Of a stretch of 44,354 nt of DNA, positions 17,753-26,461 are shown in pieces. A model generated the notes under the pieces. The model was not told where the DNA came from, made no database searches, and was given only the letters and a program-made list of their open reading frames with translations. Where the stretch lies: contig JAGQKZ010000004.1 of assembly GCA_020429745.1 (NCBI GenBank), positions 1 to 44,354 on the forward strand, in the 5' to 3' direction. How positions within the stretch are numbered: position 1 is the stretch's first letter; each line of letters starts with the position of its first letter. Both the position numbers and the translations under genes were made by a program. The DNA is from a candidate division WWE3 bacterium. Its GTDB lineage: Bacteria > Patescibacteriota > 4484-211 > GCA-002791395.

Positions 17753-20700
17753 TTAATTTAAGTCACACGACCATACCGGATCTATATGTTGACCAGCGAT
17801 TACCCCCACGGCATAGCTGTTATCCGTATTGCTACCGTTCTGCCAACCGACCCAACCATAACCCCTAGCAATATAAAAGTTCTCACCTGCACCTCCACCA
17901 TTCAACACCTGCAGGTGCGCAACGTCTGTAAATGTATAACCGTTTGATCCGAAACCAGACCAGGTCGGGAGAATCTCGACCAACTTCATCTCTGAATTTG
18001 TCGTTCCTGTGTACGGTGTTTCACAGCAACCGCAAGTAACCTTGTTAATTCCGACTACGGTTTGTGGCCGTTGCACTGTATCACCAACACTCATAAACCG
18101 GCCGGTCCAGATCCCCCCTTCTGCACCTTGGTTACTGCTGTATGCACCGCATGTATTCTGCGCAGATCCGAAGTTGCCGTTTAGCAATGTGAACGCAGCC
18201 TCATCGCTTGTGCCGTTACACATAACATTCTGGTGAAGGCCGATCGCCCAGGTTGAGTCGGTTAAGTGGTATATGTTTGTATTATCGTAGTTAAACTCTT
18301 CTACGTTAGTGAACGACTGATATCTTTTGGCGATTGAAAAGCCGGTCTTGTTCCTTACAGTTTGTGCAGTCGTACTAAACTCCTCTCCACTTGACATCTG
18401 GATTATTGACGGACTCGACGGTAGATAGTAAGCAAGCAGGTCTACGGTCCCAGTTGGTGGAGTCACAGTAGGTTGAGGAGTTACCGGTGGGATCAACGAC
18501 GCGTTACACAGGGGATCGTTCGTATCGGAGAAAAAGACCGAATACTTATCGCAGTCCCATGTAGGATTCTGCGTAATAGATCCTTGCCAGATTATAAATG
18601 CATCCGCTCCAATAGCCGCCTCATCGGTGGTAAACTGCGCGGCTCTCTCCGCAAGTGCTGTGGCCGAACATCCCCCAATCGTACACGCATGAGAAACACA
18701 GTCTATTCCCTGCGGCACAATCGATGCTTCACCTACGTAAAAGTACTTGCCCGCACCCTGCGTTATCTGGTTCGCCTGAATACAGTTACTGATTATCCCC
18801 GGATCGGTCTGCTGGTTCGGTAGGGTACGGTAGTAGTGACAAGAGTTAGCGGTCATACTTGGAATATTCGTTATCCTCTGATACTCCCCATTCGTTAATT
18901 TCTCTCCTGGATCGTCGATAGCCTTCAAACCAGGAGAAACCAACGTACCGGGATCGAGGCTGTGAATAGTGTTTGCCATATCTACCATGAAGTTATACAT
19001 TGCGTCAGCACACTCTTGTGAAGTATCTCCGTCACATTGAGGTTCGTTCATAATCTCCCAAACCTTGATCTGCTGCTTATTAGCCAATGCTCCGACGACG
19101 CTCATAACGTACTGCTTGTAATTATTCGCTCCCGTTTTGTAACCCGAGGTAAACCAGTCCTTTGCAGAGCTACCACCAAGCACAGTGTTGAAATCTTCCA
19201 GCGCGATAACAAACTCAAGATTTGCCGACTCTGGTGCGTTTAGCACCCGCTCAATTGAAGCCTGTCCGTTAACGTTATGACAACCGTTACATCCCCACAT
19301 GCGAACAAGTTCCAAACCGGCGGCATTAATGCCCTGGTCCAGAGTAGAAGAGATCGTGCCTGAAGATTGGGTACCAAGCCCCCAAAGATTGTACCCATGC
19401 ATCTGAGAGATCGTTAGATTCGTGTTCGTCTGTTGCGTTGCACTACAATACCTGAACTCGCCATAATCAACGCCTGGGTCGCTTCGATACGACCCTTGCT
19501 GCGTGGCCGCGCCGGTGTAACCCCAGTCCTGAGAGATCTCTCCTGTGACCGGATAGCCGTAGGGTCTTGCATCGTCATCGAGAATACGACCACCGATCGG
19601 TATCGACGCCAACAGCTCTGCTCTGCCGGTACGGTCGTCACCCACTCCACCAAAGGCCGCTGAGATTAACATCGGTCCAATTACGGAGTTGTTGGAGGAG
19701 GCGTTGTAACCACACCCCCCTATTCCTGTAACGTCACGATAAACGTCGAAGTACTGATGACCCAACGGCACGATCACCTCAGGATCGGTGCCATCACATC
19801 GGCTCGCCTCCAGAGGATCATCGGGATCACAGACGAAGTTGTAGTCACGTGGATTAATAGCCCCTACCCCAGCAAGGTTTGGAGGCGGAGCACTCTGACA
19901 GGTCACCACACAACCCAATGCATCGGCCGACTCTGTCTGCGGAACAACGCTGCTAAACAAACCGCTTAGTGTGGTAGTATCCGCTTCGGTAAGACGGTTA
20001 CCGGGAACACACTGCCCCTGATCATGACAGTTGGTGCACCCGTAAACGGGATCGAGACATTCATTAGTGATCGCTCCTCCGGGACACGCACTAAGCGAAC
20101 CAGACGTACACGACGAACCCTGGAAACAGTACGGTGGCGGACACCCAGGAACCTGAATACACTGCCCGTCACATATCTTTCCAGCGGCGTCAAACATCTG
20201 ATAGTAAACCTGGCACTGCAGCAACGTCGGATTTGCAACGGGGGCAGCACAGGTAGCACCATCTACTGAGTGGGTTTTGACTTCCGTACATTCGCACGGT
20301 ACATTAGCATACGCCCAGTTATAGGAGATCGGTATAGAGTTTATCGATTCACCCGTAGTGTGCGGAATGGCCTGCGCCTGATCCTTCTCCCAGTTAGGAT
20401 CCTGCAACGGCAACTCTATCTCAGATCCCGCTTCTCCATACGCCGGCACATCAAACGGACCGAAGACGATCTGCGGACCGTAAGCCGCGTCTATCGTGTC
20501 GATCGTCATGGGTATGCCGTTGACCGTACGTGAAACCACCTTATCTCCCAGAGTGCTGCCATGACTGAATTTAAGATCGCTGCCATCTTCGTACGGAAAG
20601 TCGAGGTTGTGTGGGAGCGCATACTCCCCATTGGTAGAGAAACTTTGCGTATTTACGGTAAGCAAAACGTTCTCGACCGGCCTATCTGTTGGGTTCTCCA

Positions 20701-21490
20701 CCTTCACATACATCGAGAAGAGGTTGGAGGTCTCTGCCTCGGTTTGAAACTCAACGTAGTTATCGGTTACACAGGTCACGCCGTCGCATTCGCTCAAACA
20801 TTGATATGCGTAACCGTCGCGACGTATGTACTTGTTAGAGATCGTGTTCGGCAGCGTATTCGTATTGGGCCCTTCCGAGGGAATACTATCCTGTGGAATA
20901 CGCGATTCAACCAGTAAAGTTGGTTCTGCCCCGCACCAGCCTACCAGCACATGCTGCAACCCTTGCATCCTACACATCTCCTGTCGATAGCACAACTCCC
21001 ACTTAGTCGGAAGCGGTGGTTCTCCCGGTCCTGGCGTCGGTATAGACGGCGGCCCTCCCGGAACATCGTAGATGCCCGTCTCGCATGGGCAATGCAAAAG
21101 TGAGATATGTTCCTGCGCCAACGGATCGGCATTTTCCGGATCAACCCCCTCCTTCCCGATGGTGACAGCGTCCCACTCAAAAGACAACTTCAACTGACTC
21201 GTTTGGGCCGGGTCTGGGACATAATCAGGAGGCGTAGGAGGCGTCCACGGACCGGTAGGCGTCGGCGTAGGCGTCAGCGCCGGAACCACCACACCACCCG
21301 GGAACACGTCGCTTAATCCGCTGAAGATACTATCAATACCGTTGGTGATACCGTCAAATATGCTTCCAAACGAACCTCCTTCACCGCCCGAGAAGATATC
21401 CGCCTTAACCGGCTTACTAAAGGTAAGGCTCAACATCGCAAACGCCGACACAAGGACGAAGATTGTTGGCAGTTTTATCTTTTGTTGCAT
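17753..21490 (-). CDS. Giant secreted cysteine-rich protein with GH5-like domain
   Basis: 1245 residues, first gene of the operon. I chose the ATG at 21490: it follows the promoter correctly and yields a standard signal peptide (MQQKIKLPTIFVLVSAFAML..., likely cut after VKA). A longer in-frame form would begin upstream of the promoter. After a Thr-Pro linker come several Cys-rich stretches (about 130-240 and 400-600) with more than 40 cysteines. A short piece (GYPVTGEISQDWGY ... DPGVDYG, about 645-678) resembles the beginning of an M23 domain without its second half. Then a GH5-like barrel (about 700-990) shows acid/base E816 (WEIMNEP) and nucleophile E921 (YFYVGEAS). A last domain of about 220 residues is unrecognised, glycine- and aromatic-rich. 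No membrane anchor besides the signal peptide is seen, so it may be fully secreted. Confidence 0.8.
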   Translation of the reverse strand: MQQKIKLPTIFVLVSAFAMLSLTFSKPVKADIFSGGEGGSFGSIFDGITNGIDSIFSGLSDVFPGGVVVPALTPTPTPTGPWTPPTPPDYVPDPAQTSQLKLSFEWDAVTIGKEGVDPENADPLAQEHISLLHCPCETGIYDVPGGPPSIPTPGPGEPPLPTKWELCYRQEMCRMQGLQHVLVGWCGAEPTLLVESRIPQDSIPSEGPNTNTLPNTISNKYIRRDGYAYQCLSECDGVTCVTDNYVEFQTEAETSNLFSMYVKVENPTDRPVENVLLTVNTQSFSTNGEYALPHNLDFPYEDGSDLKFSHGSTLGDKVVSRTVNGIPMTIDTIDAAYGPQIVFGPFDVPAYGEAGSEIELPLQDPNWEKDQAQAIPHTTGESINSIPISYNWAYANVPCECTEVKTHSVDGATCAAPVANPTLLQCQVYYQMFDAAGKICDGQCIQVPGCPPPYCFQGSSCTSGSLSACPGGAITNECLDPVYGCTNCHDQGQCVPGNRLTEADTTTLSGLFSSVVPQTESADALGCVVTCQSAPPPNLAGVGAINPRDYNFVCDPDDPLEASRCDGTDPEVIVPLGHQYFDVYRDVTGIGGCGYNASSNNSVIGPMLISAAFGGVGDDRTGRAELLASIPIGGRILDDDARPYGYPVTGEISQDWGYTGAATQQGSYRSDPGVDYGEFRYCSATQQTNTNLTISQMHGYNLWGLGTQSSGTISSTLDQGINAAGLELVRMWGCNGCHNVNGQASIERVLNAPESANLEFVIALEDFNTVLGGSSAKDWFTSGYKTGANNYKQYVMSVVGALANKQQIKVWEIMNEPQCDGDTSQECADAMYNFMVDMANTIHSLDPGTLVSPGLKAIDDPGEKLTNGEYQRITNIPSMTANSCHYYRTLPNQQTDPGIISNCIQANQITQGAGKYFYVGEASIVPQGIDCVSHACTIGGCSATALAERAAQFTTDEAAIGADAFIIWQGSITQNPTWDCDKYSVFFSDTNDPLCNASLIPPVTPQPTVTPPTGTVDLLAYYLPSSPSIIQMSSGEEFSTTAQTVRNKTGFSIAKRYQSFTNVEEFNYDNTNIYHLTDSTWAIGLHQNVMCNGTSDEAAFTLLNGNFGSAQNTCGAYSSNQGAEGGIWTGRFMSVGDTVQRPQTVVGINKVTCGCCETPYTGTTNSEMKLVEILPTWSGFGSNGYTFTDVAHLQVLNGGGAGENFYIARGYGWVGWQNGSNTDNSYAVGVIAGQHIDPVWSCDLN

Positions 21491-21505
21491 CTTATATCGA
21501 TAATT

Positions 21506-21535
21506 AGTATACGGGCGTGCAGGGCCTTTGGTCAA
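21506..21535 (-). promoter_or_regulatory. Promoter of the six-gene exported-protein operon
   Basis: Minus-strand TTGACC, 18-nt spacer, TATACT; the -10 ends 15 nt before the ATG at 21490. It lies in the 57-nt gap after the beta-propeller gene. Gaps of -4 to 14 nt between the next five genes suggest it drives all six. Confidence 0.68.
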
Positions 21536-21547
21536 CGAACCACACAA

Positions 21548-22582
21548 TTATTTTATCCCCACCAACTTTATCTCACCGTAATTTGTATTTGTCGCGAGCA
21601 GAAGGTTCTTCCCCGGCGCATAGATGACGATATTTAAACCCGCGACCTTACCGAGCGACGAGTTCAACGGCACAACCTTTACCACCCTCTCCATTGCTAT
21701 ATCGACAACACCGATCTCACCGTCGGTATAACTTGCAACGTATATGCGATTATTATCGGTATCGAGCGAAAAATCGCTGGGGTAGTGCACCGCTTCTATC
21801 GTACCGACTACCTCGTTATTGTCCGACCTCAGGGCGATGATCTGTCCACCGTACTCATCAAGAACAAGAATTAGATCCTGAGGTGTATATGTTATTAACT
21901 TAACCGGACGACCCAATTCTTGAATCGTACCTACAACCGTAAGATTCGAAAGCGCAATCTTCGTGATCGAACCGCTATCATAGTTGGCAACAAAAGCGTA
22001 TTGTCCGTCGGCACTCATCGCAACGTCCACCGGACGTCGTTCGACGGCGATGTATTTAATAGCAACGAGCGTGTCTGGATTTAAGATCGCGACCGAGTCT
22101 GTGTATTCGTTCACAACAAAGAGGTACTTATTATCATTCGTGAGCGCCATCGCATAAGTTCCTTTGGAAACCTTTACCTCAACCTCGGTATCGAAGGTGG
22201 CGGTCGATAACTTGCGCACGATCTCACCGTCAGTAGTATAAAGTACCGACTCATCGGCCGAGAAAAGTAGCCTACTGGGATTGGGGGTCTGGATTGTCGA
22301 ATCGATCTTCCCCGTATCGGGATTAATCACATAAAGGAGACTTTCGTCCACACTCGAAACGTAAAACATCCCCCTGGTGCGCGAGTAAGTTGCATCGGTC
22401 AAATCGTCTTTCGCCTCGACATCTTGCACAGAGATATTTAGCGAAGGTTCCTCGACAACCGGCGTCGGTATTGGTCCTGTGTTTTTATTGCTCGATGTAA
22501 CGCCAAACGCCACGATACCGATGATTACCAAAACGAGGGCAACGATGACGACAACCAACAGGCGAGTAGAGGGCAATTTCAT
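21548..22582 (-). CDS. Membrane-anchored beta-propeller protein (YVTN/NHL-type repeats)
   Basis: 344 residues. Signal anchor at about 8-28, short Pro-rich linker, then about seven repeats of roughly 40 residues covering residues 50-344. Typical units are YLFVVNEYTDSVAILNPDT and YAFVANYDSGSITKIALS, which match the YVTN-type surface propeller repeat. These proteins usually bind ligands or partners at the cell surface and have no catalytic residues. The gene lies 19 nt after ruvX and 57 nt before the exported-protein operon, so it ends the ftsA-like cluster. A TAATAT box 6 nt before its ATG could be an additional promoter, but there is no good -35. Confidence 0.82.
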   Translation of the reverse strand: MKLPSTRLLVVVIVALVLVIIGIVAFGVTSSNKNTGPIPTPVVEEPSLNISVQDVEAKDDLTDATYSRTRGMFYVSSVDESLLYVINPDTGKIDSTIQTPNPSRLLFSADESVLYTTDGEIVRKLSTATFDTEVEVKVSKGTYAMALTNDNKYLFVVNEYTDSVAILNPDTLVAIKYIAVERRPVDVAMSADGQYAFVANYDSGSITKIALSNLTVVGTIQELGRPVKLITYTPQDLILVLDEYGGQIIALRSDNNEVVGTIEAVHYPSDFSLDTDNNRIYVASYTDGEIGVVDIAMERVVKVVPLNSSLGKVAGLNIVIYAPGKNLLLATNTNYGEIKLVGIK

Positions 22583-22601
22583 ATACCTATATTACAACAA
22601 A

Positions 22602-23000
22602 TTAAGACGACAGATAATCATTTATTATCTCGACGGCCGCTTGAACATGGTCGGACAATACAACACCTTCCCGTTCGTTAATATCTTTAAGCGACTGGAA
22701 GGTGCTTAGGTATTCAGAGAACACAACGGGCTTCACGTGTGTTTTGGATTGCAATCGATCTACAAGCATCGCATAGTCTTTCGGAAGTTTTGGCAAACCC
22801 AGATCACCGACCAACAGCACCTCAACGTCGTATTCGCTGATAAGCGTAGTTAACTCCTCTTCCAACTTGTAGACATCGGAAAACTCGACCTGCTTTAACG
22901 GAAAAACACCACGACCGGGTTTAAAACAAGCTAAACCGATATGCTTTTCGCCCAGGTCAAGTGAGAGAATCGTTACGTTTGACTTACTTGCTAGATCCAT
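22602..23000 (-). CDS. RuvX/YqgF-type Holliday junction resolvase-like protein
   Basis: 132 residues with an RNase H-like fold. The first strand ILSLDLGEKHIGLA matches the YqgF signature (D-x-G-x-x-x-I-G-x-A). Further acidic positions are E in FSEYLSTFQS (the family usually has DER) and D in SDHVQAAVEIINDYL. YqgF/RuvX proteins take part in pre-16S rRNA 5'-end processing in E. coli and may resolve Holliday junctions. The family average is about 140 residues, so this is complete. A GTG directly upstream (23003) could also be the start; I chose the ATG. The gene is just 2-5 nt after the baseplate-J-like gene. The replaced active-site residue makes enzymatic activity less certain. Confidence 0.75.
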   Translation of the reverse strand: MDLASKSNVTILSLDLGEKHIGLACFKPGRGVFPLKQVEFSDVYKLEEELTTLISEYDVEVLLVGDLGLPKLPKDYAMLVDRLQSKTHVKPVVFSEYLSTFQSLKDINEREGVVLSDHVQAAVEIINDYLSS

Positions 23001-23005
23001 CACGG

Positions 23006-24580
23006 CTACTTATCAAGAATCTCAACCGACACAGAAAGTCGGTCGGCAAGATGCGGCATGCTGCGAATTACATCAGGTAGTGCCGGCCAAAGGTTGATGT
23101 CGTATCCCTCTAGGTGGTCGATCGACTTCAGATAACCCTCTACTTGTGCTGGCCGTTTGCCCACAAGCTGCGATTTAATCTCGTTTAAGTTAAGAATCGG
23201 GACAACCAGCGTTGTCACGGAGGCCTTAACATTGAGAGTTCCATCAACAACGTTACTCTCCAAAACCTTCACAACCTCATTTTCGTCGGACAACTCAAAA
23301 CCGTTCGGAAGATTGTCGGCTAACGTTTGTTGCAAGACTGATTTGACGTCATCTTCCGAGAACACAATGACATCAGCCGTCATGCCCATCGACACCAAAA
23401 ACTCACTAGCCTCGTCGCCGATCTCCTTGCCAAAGGTGACAAACTGGGTCGCGTAAGATATGTCCTTCTCGTCGAAGATCTCACCTTCCTGCTTGCTCTC
23501 GTTAAGCTTTTCGAGCAACCCTTCCTTCAACGAAGCCACCGCACCGTCCTGCGCCTGTGATTGATCGTCTGATGAAACAACGGTGACCTCGCGCGTTGAA
23601 CCTCCGGTAAACGGCTGCGGATTTGTGGCAAAAACCTCATCGATATCAAAATCTCCCACCTGCATCTTGCGATTAGCAGAAAGATTATACGACTCACCGA
23701 TATCAACCGCCGTAACGTCAACCTGTTGTACACCCGCCTCCATCACGCGCGTCTCCGGATCAGGGTTCGAGACCGTCACTCTTGGCACAGTAATAGCACT
23801 ATCAAGTGTATACGCAAATGTCTCTCCGCCAACGCCAAAGGCGACAATCTGTGTACCGACACCAAGTTGGAGATCGGACTCCGTAAAGTTCTTGACGTCA
23901 ACTATCCCTTGCGCCTCATCACCCACCGTCTTCGTTCCGGTCGCGGTTACCTTCTCCTCATCCTGCATCTCAACGTGAATACGCCTCCCTGGGATAAGAT
24001 TACCCTCCGGAGTCGCTTCTTTAATCGACTCACTCACTTCAATCGTATCGCTTCGGTCGATTACCTTCTGTGCCACATAAAGAGTAACCGTTCCGCGTGG
24101 TAGGTAATACAGCACAAAAAAAGCAGCGCCAACAACGGTAAGCAGTACAAACACAAAAAGCACCATCACGATCTTCTTCGGACTAAACGTTAAACCCTTC
24201 TTCTTGTTTTTCACCTTTGTCTTTTTCCCCTTTTCGCCAGTCTCCCCCTGCTGTGTTAAGACTTCGGTCTGGCTAGTCGGAGTAGCAATAGGCTGCTGGG
24301 TGGAAGTTGCGGTCGACTCTGGCACAGGGGTAGAGACATCAGTTTGTGCTTTGCCGTCGGTTTGACTTAGCTCTGGTTGCGTACTAGCCTCAACCTCGTT
24401 TAAGATCTTTACCTGTTTGCCCAGCTGTTGAGCCGCAAAGCGCATATAGTTGACGTTGACATCGTTTTGGGCAAACGACGAGTCTTTTGGAACGACGAAC
24501 TCTACCGAGGCGTCCAACGACGACTCGATGTTTCGAATAACCTCAAGCATCCTAATGTTTTCCGTCAATATTATTCTCAT
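23006..24580 (-). CDS. Single-pass membrane protein of the CPR 'baseplate J-like' family
   Basis: 524 residues. The N-terminal about 65 residues form a Rossmann-like domain (ENIRMLEVIRNIESS ... VEFVVPKDS ... AAQQLGKQVKILNE). A Gln/Thr/Pro-rich linker and a Lys-rich stretch follow, then a TM helix at about 147-168, and a large extracellular part with beta-rich repeats (TVGDEAQGIVDVKNFT, VGVGTQIVAF). This architecture is widespread in CPR genomes, usually annotated as baseplate-J-like, and tends to lie next to FtsA/PilM-like genes. It probably serves as a bitopic component of an envelope or pilus-type assembly, with the FtsA-like ATPase inside. The function is not established. Start overlaps the ftsA-like stop (ATGA). 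Confidence 0.72.
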   Translation of the reverse strand: MRIILTENIRMLEVIRNIESSLDASVEFVVPKDSSFAQNDVNVNYMRFAAQQLGKQVKILNEVEASTQPELSQTDGKAQTDVSTPVPESTATSTQQPIATPTSQTEVLTQQGETGEKGKKTKVKNKKKGLTFSPKKIVMVLFVFVLLTVVGAAFFVLYYLPRGTVTLYVAQKVIDRSDTIEVSESIKEATPEGNLIPGRRIHVEMQDEEKVTATGTKTVGDEAQGIVDVKNFTESDLQLGVGTQIVAFGVGGETFAYTLDSAITVPRVTVSNPDPETRVMEAGVQQVDVTAVDIGESYNLSANRKMQVGDFDIDEVFATNPQPFTGGSTREVTVVSSDDQSQAQDGAVASLKEGLLEKLNESKQEGEIFDEKDISYATQFVTFGKEIGDEASEFLVSMGMTADVIVFSEDDVKSVLQQTLADNLPNGFELSDENEVVKVLESNVVDGTLNVKASVTTLVVPILNLNEIKSQLVGKRPAQVEGYLKSIDHLEGYDINLWPALPDVIRSMPHLADRLSVSVEILDK

Positions 24581-25713
24581 AACTCCATCTTTGTTAACTC
24601 GTTAAATCCCGATTCCTGATCCGGTAATGTCTCTATCTTAGGAAAAACACCAAACACGTTCTCTTTCGCCCACGGGTGCGAGTTTAATGCTGTAGTCACC
24701 TCCTCCAAGTGACGCGTACCTCCCGAGATTAGAAACTTGGGAGGGAACTGTTTCAGTTTTGTGCTACGACTAGCAATAACAACCGCATCGACGATGTAAC
24801 CCACGACCTCGGAAACTATACCGTGAACGACACGTGCGCGCTCTTGATCTAAATGGCCGCTTGCATAATTTATCTTTATCTGTTCGGCCTGTTCATACCC
24901 AACGGACAGCTCTGATTCGATCGCATGGGTAATATCACGACCACCGATAAATAAGGATTGATCTTCTGCAATCTTGCCGTTGTCGATAACGACGAGTTGA
25001 GTAGTGTCGCCTCCAATATCTAGGAGTACAAAATCACCGTGAGCTTCTGACCAACGCGTAGCAGCGTACACAGCGGTATCGACTAGGCTTACGATCTCAA
25101 GATTTAATTGGTCTGCCAGGCTATTCACCGAACGAACCTTGGACGATTCCATAAAGTAATGCAACACCGTCACCTCAATCTCTGCTCCCGGAATATCAAG
25201 TGGCGTGGTCACCCTGGCCCCATCCATCTGATAGCTTACGAATACGGTCTCAACGCGAACAAACTCCTCTCCGGTCGCTCCGGAAAGCTCAGATTGTGCG
25301 CGATCCATCGTTGTCGACTCGATCTGTCCAGCTAACACCTCAAACTCTTTCTCGCCCATCTTCTCCTCCGGTGCTTCACGTCGGACACGGACGCGATACG
25401 AACGCGGTACCACTACACCACCACTTAGACCTAAAATTGCCCGTTTCGGAGCAACGCTTGCCTTCATAACCGCCTCGTCAAAAGCAAGATTAATAGTCTC
25501 AATCACCGCGTCCAGATCGAGAATCTTGCCACTATACACGCTCGTCCTACCTTGCGGCTGAACACCAACACCAAGAACGGTTCGACTGTTAAGATCATCT
25601 CCTTCACGACAGACGCCCACCGTCACCTCGCTGGTACCGATATCGATCACTGCGTAGTTTGGATCGTGCGACTTGAACAGTCGCGGTAGTTTAAATAGCT
25701 TCGGCAGCTTCAT
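24577..25713 (-). CDS. FtsA/PilM-like actin-fold ATPase
   Basis: 378 residues. The actin-like ATPase motifs are visible: phosphate-1 YAVIDIGTSEVTVGV (about 20-34), phosphate-2 FVLLDIGGDTTQLVV (about 228-242), and the adenosine motif FLISGGTRHLEE (about 328-339). The inserted region around residues 95-175 corresponds to the 1C/SHS2-type domain of FtsA and PilM. An N-terminal basic amphipathic stretch (KLPKLFKLPRLFKS) might touch the membrane. In bacteria such proteins tether FtsZ or organise the type IV pilus inner-membrane platform. The neighbour is a bitopic protein rather than PilN, so I cannot separate the two possibilities. A promoter lies 6 nt before the ATG. Confidence 0.82.
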   Translation of the reverse strand: MKLPKLFKLPRLFKSHDPNYAVIDIGTSEVTVGVCREGDDLNSRTVLGVGVQPQGRTSVYSGKILDLDAVIETINLAFDEAVMKASVAPKRAILGLSGGVVVPRSYRVRVRREAPEEKMGEKEFEVLAGQIESTTMDRAQSELSGATGEEFVRVETVFVSYQMDGARVTTPLDIPGAEIEVTVLHYFMESSKVRSVNSLADQLNLEIVSLVDTAVYAATRWSEAHGDFVLLDIGGDTTQLVVIDNGKIAEDQSLFIGGRDITHAIESELSVGYEQAEQIKINYASGHLDQERARVVHGIVSEVVGYIVDAVVIASRSTKLKQFPPKFLISGGTRHLEEVTTALNSHPWAKENVFGVFPKIETLPDQESGFNELTKMEL

Positions 25714-25719
25714 AGCATA

Positions 25720-25748
25720 AGATTAACTTTTTTGCTGTATTTTCGCAA
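25720..25748 (-). promoter_or_regulatory. Promoter of the ftsA-like gene cluster
   Basis: Minus-strand TTGCGA, 17-nt spacer, TAATCT, with the -10 ending 6 nt before the ATG at 25713. Its -35 overlaps the -35 of the divergent CAP-protein promoter by five bases, so RNA polymerase binding at the two should be mutually exclusive. Confidence 0.55.
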
Positions 25749-25770
25749 TATTAATCTGAGATTGTATAAT
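25742..25770 (+). promoter_or_regulatory. Promoter of the CAP-domain gene
   Basis: TTCGCA, 17-nt spacer, consensus TATAAT; the -10 ends 8 nt before the ATG at 25779, so the transcript start should be within a couple of bases of the start codon. Confidence 0.62.
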
Positions 25771-25778
25771 TCACGAGC

Positions 25779-26417
25779 ATGCAAAAACTAATACTTATAA
25801 TACTGGGCGTTACATTGGTTGCAGCTTGGGCAACGGTTAAGATCGTCAATATACCTCAGGACTCAAACCCGCAGGAATCGACCATCCCATCACCAACAAC
25901 CTCAAGAGCTGCTGCCAACTTAGAACTAGAGCCCATATCATATCCGCAGGTCTTAAGCGTCGAGGATGATCTAGCGCCTTCAAATAACCCGATGTCAGAA
26001 GATCCTCTTGATAAGACGACAACGCTAGACGAGACGAACGATAATTCGGTCGTACTTAATTCTCCCACCCCGCTTCCGACCATAACGATTACCGGATCGT
26101 TAGAGGACGCGATTAATAACACGCGAAACAATACGGGACTCAACTCGCTCTCGACAAACGACGTCGCCTGCGATATTGCAACTCAACGATTGGCCCAGGC
26201 CAAGGCAAACTTAAGTCACCAGGGACTCAGTTGGTTCATGCAGAAGTACAACATAGGTATCGGCGAAACAATCTCCCAGGGTTACACAACCGAAGCATCG
26301 GCGTTTAACGCCTGGATGAATTCACCAGTACACAGAACAACCATCCTCAACGCCGCCTGGAAACATCTCTGCCTTAGTGGCAGCGGCGACCTCCTCATCG
26401 CTATCTTTACTACGTAA
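25779..26417 (+). CDS. Membrane-anchored CAP (SCP/PR1) domain protein
   Basis: 212 residues. Signal anchor at about 3-22, a Ser/Thr/Pro/Asp-rich spacer (25-103), then the CAP domain at about 106-212. Recognisable elements are INNTRNNTGLNSL (helix 1), LSHQG with H147, IGETISQGY with E163, and AFNAWMNSPVHRTTILN with H185. Bacterial CAP proteins occur extracellularly; functions include lipid binding and, in some lineages, envelope biogenesis, but most are uncharacterised. It opens the plus-strand envelope locus, but ends 44 nt before the glycosyltransferase, which has its own promoter. Confidence 0.85.
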   Translation: MQKLILIILGVTLVAAWATVKIVNIPQDSNPQESTIPSPTTSRAAANLELEPISYPQVLSVEDDLAPSNNPMSEDPLDKTTTLDETNDNSVVLNSPTPLPTITITGSLEDAINNTRNNTGLNSLSTNDVACDIATQRLAQAKANLSHQGLSWFMQKYNIGIGETISQGYTTEASAFNAWMNSPVHRTTILNAAWKHLCLSGSGDLLIAIFTT

Positions 26418-26442
26418 TCCCATAGAGTTGTTGGCAAAACTA

Positions 26443-26451
26443 TGGTAGAAT
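26443..26451 (+). promoter_or_regulatory. Extended -10 promoter of the GT2 gene
   Basis: TGG-TAGAAT (TGn plus -10) ends 10 nt before the ATG at 26462. No -35 at the right distance was found. Confidence 0.45.
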
Positions 26452-26461
26452 CGTACACCGC

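Noticed and set aside
22602-23000. RuvX as part of a phage or defence module with the baseplate-J-like gene
   Set aside because: The baseplate-J-like family here has a TM helix and FtsA-like neighbour typical of CPR chromosomes; no other phage gene is nearby.
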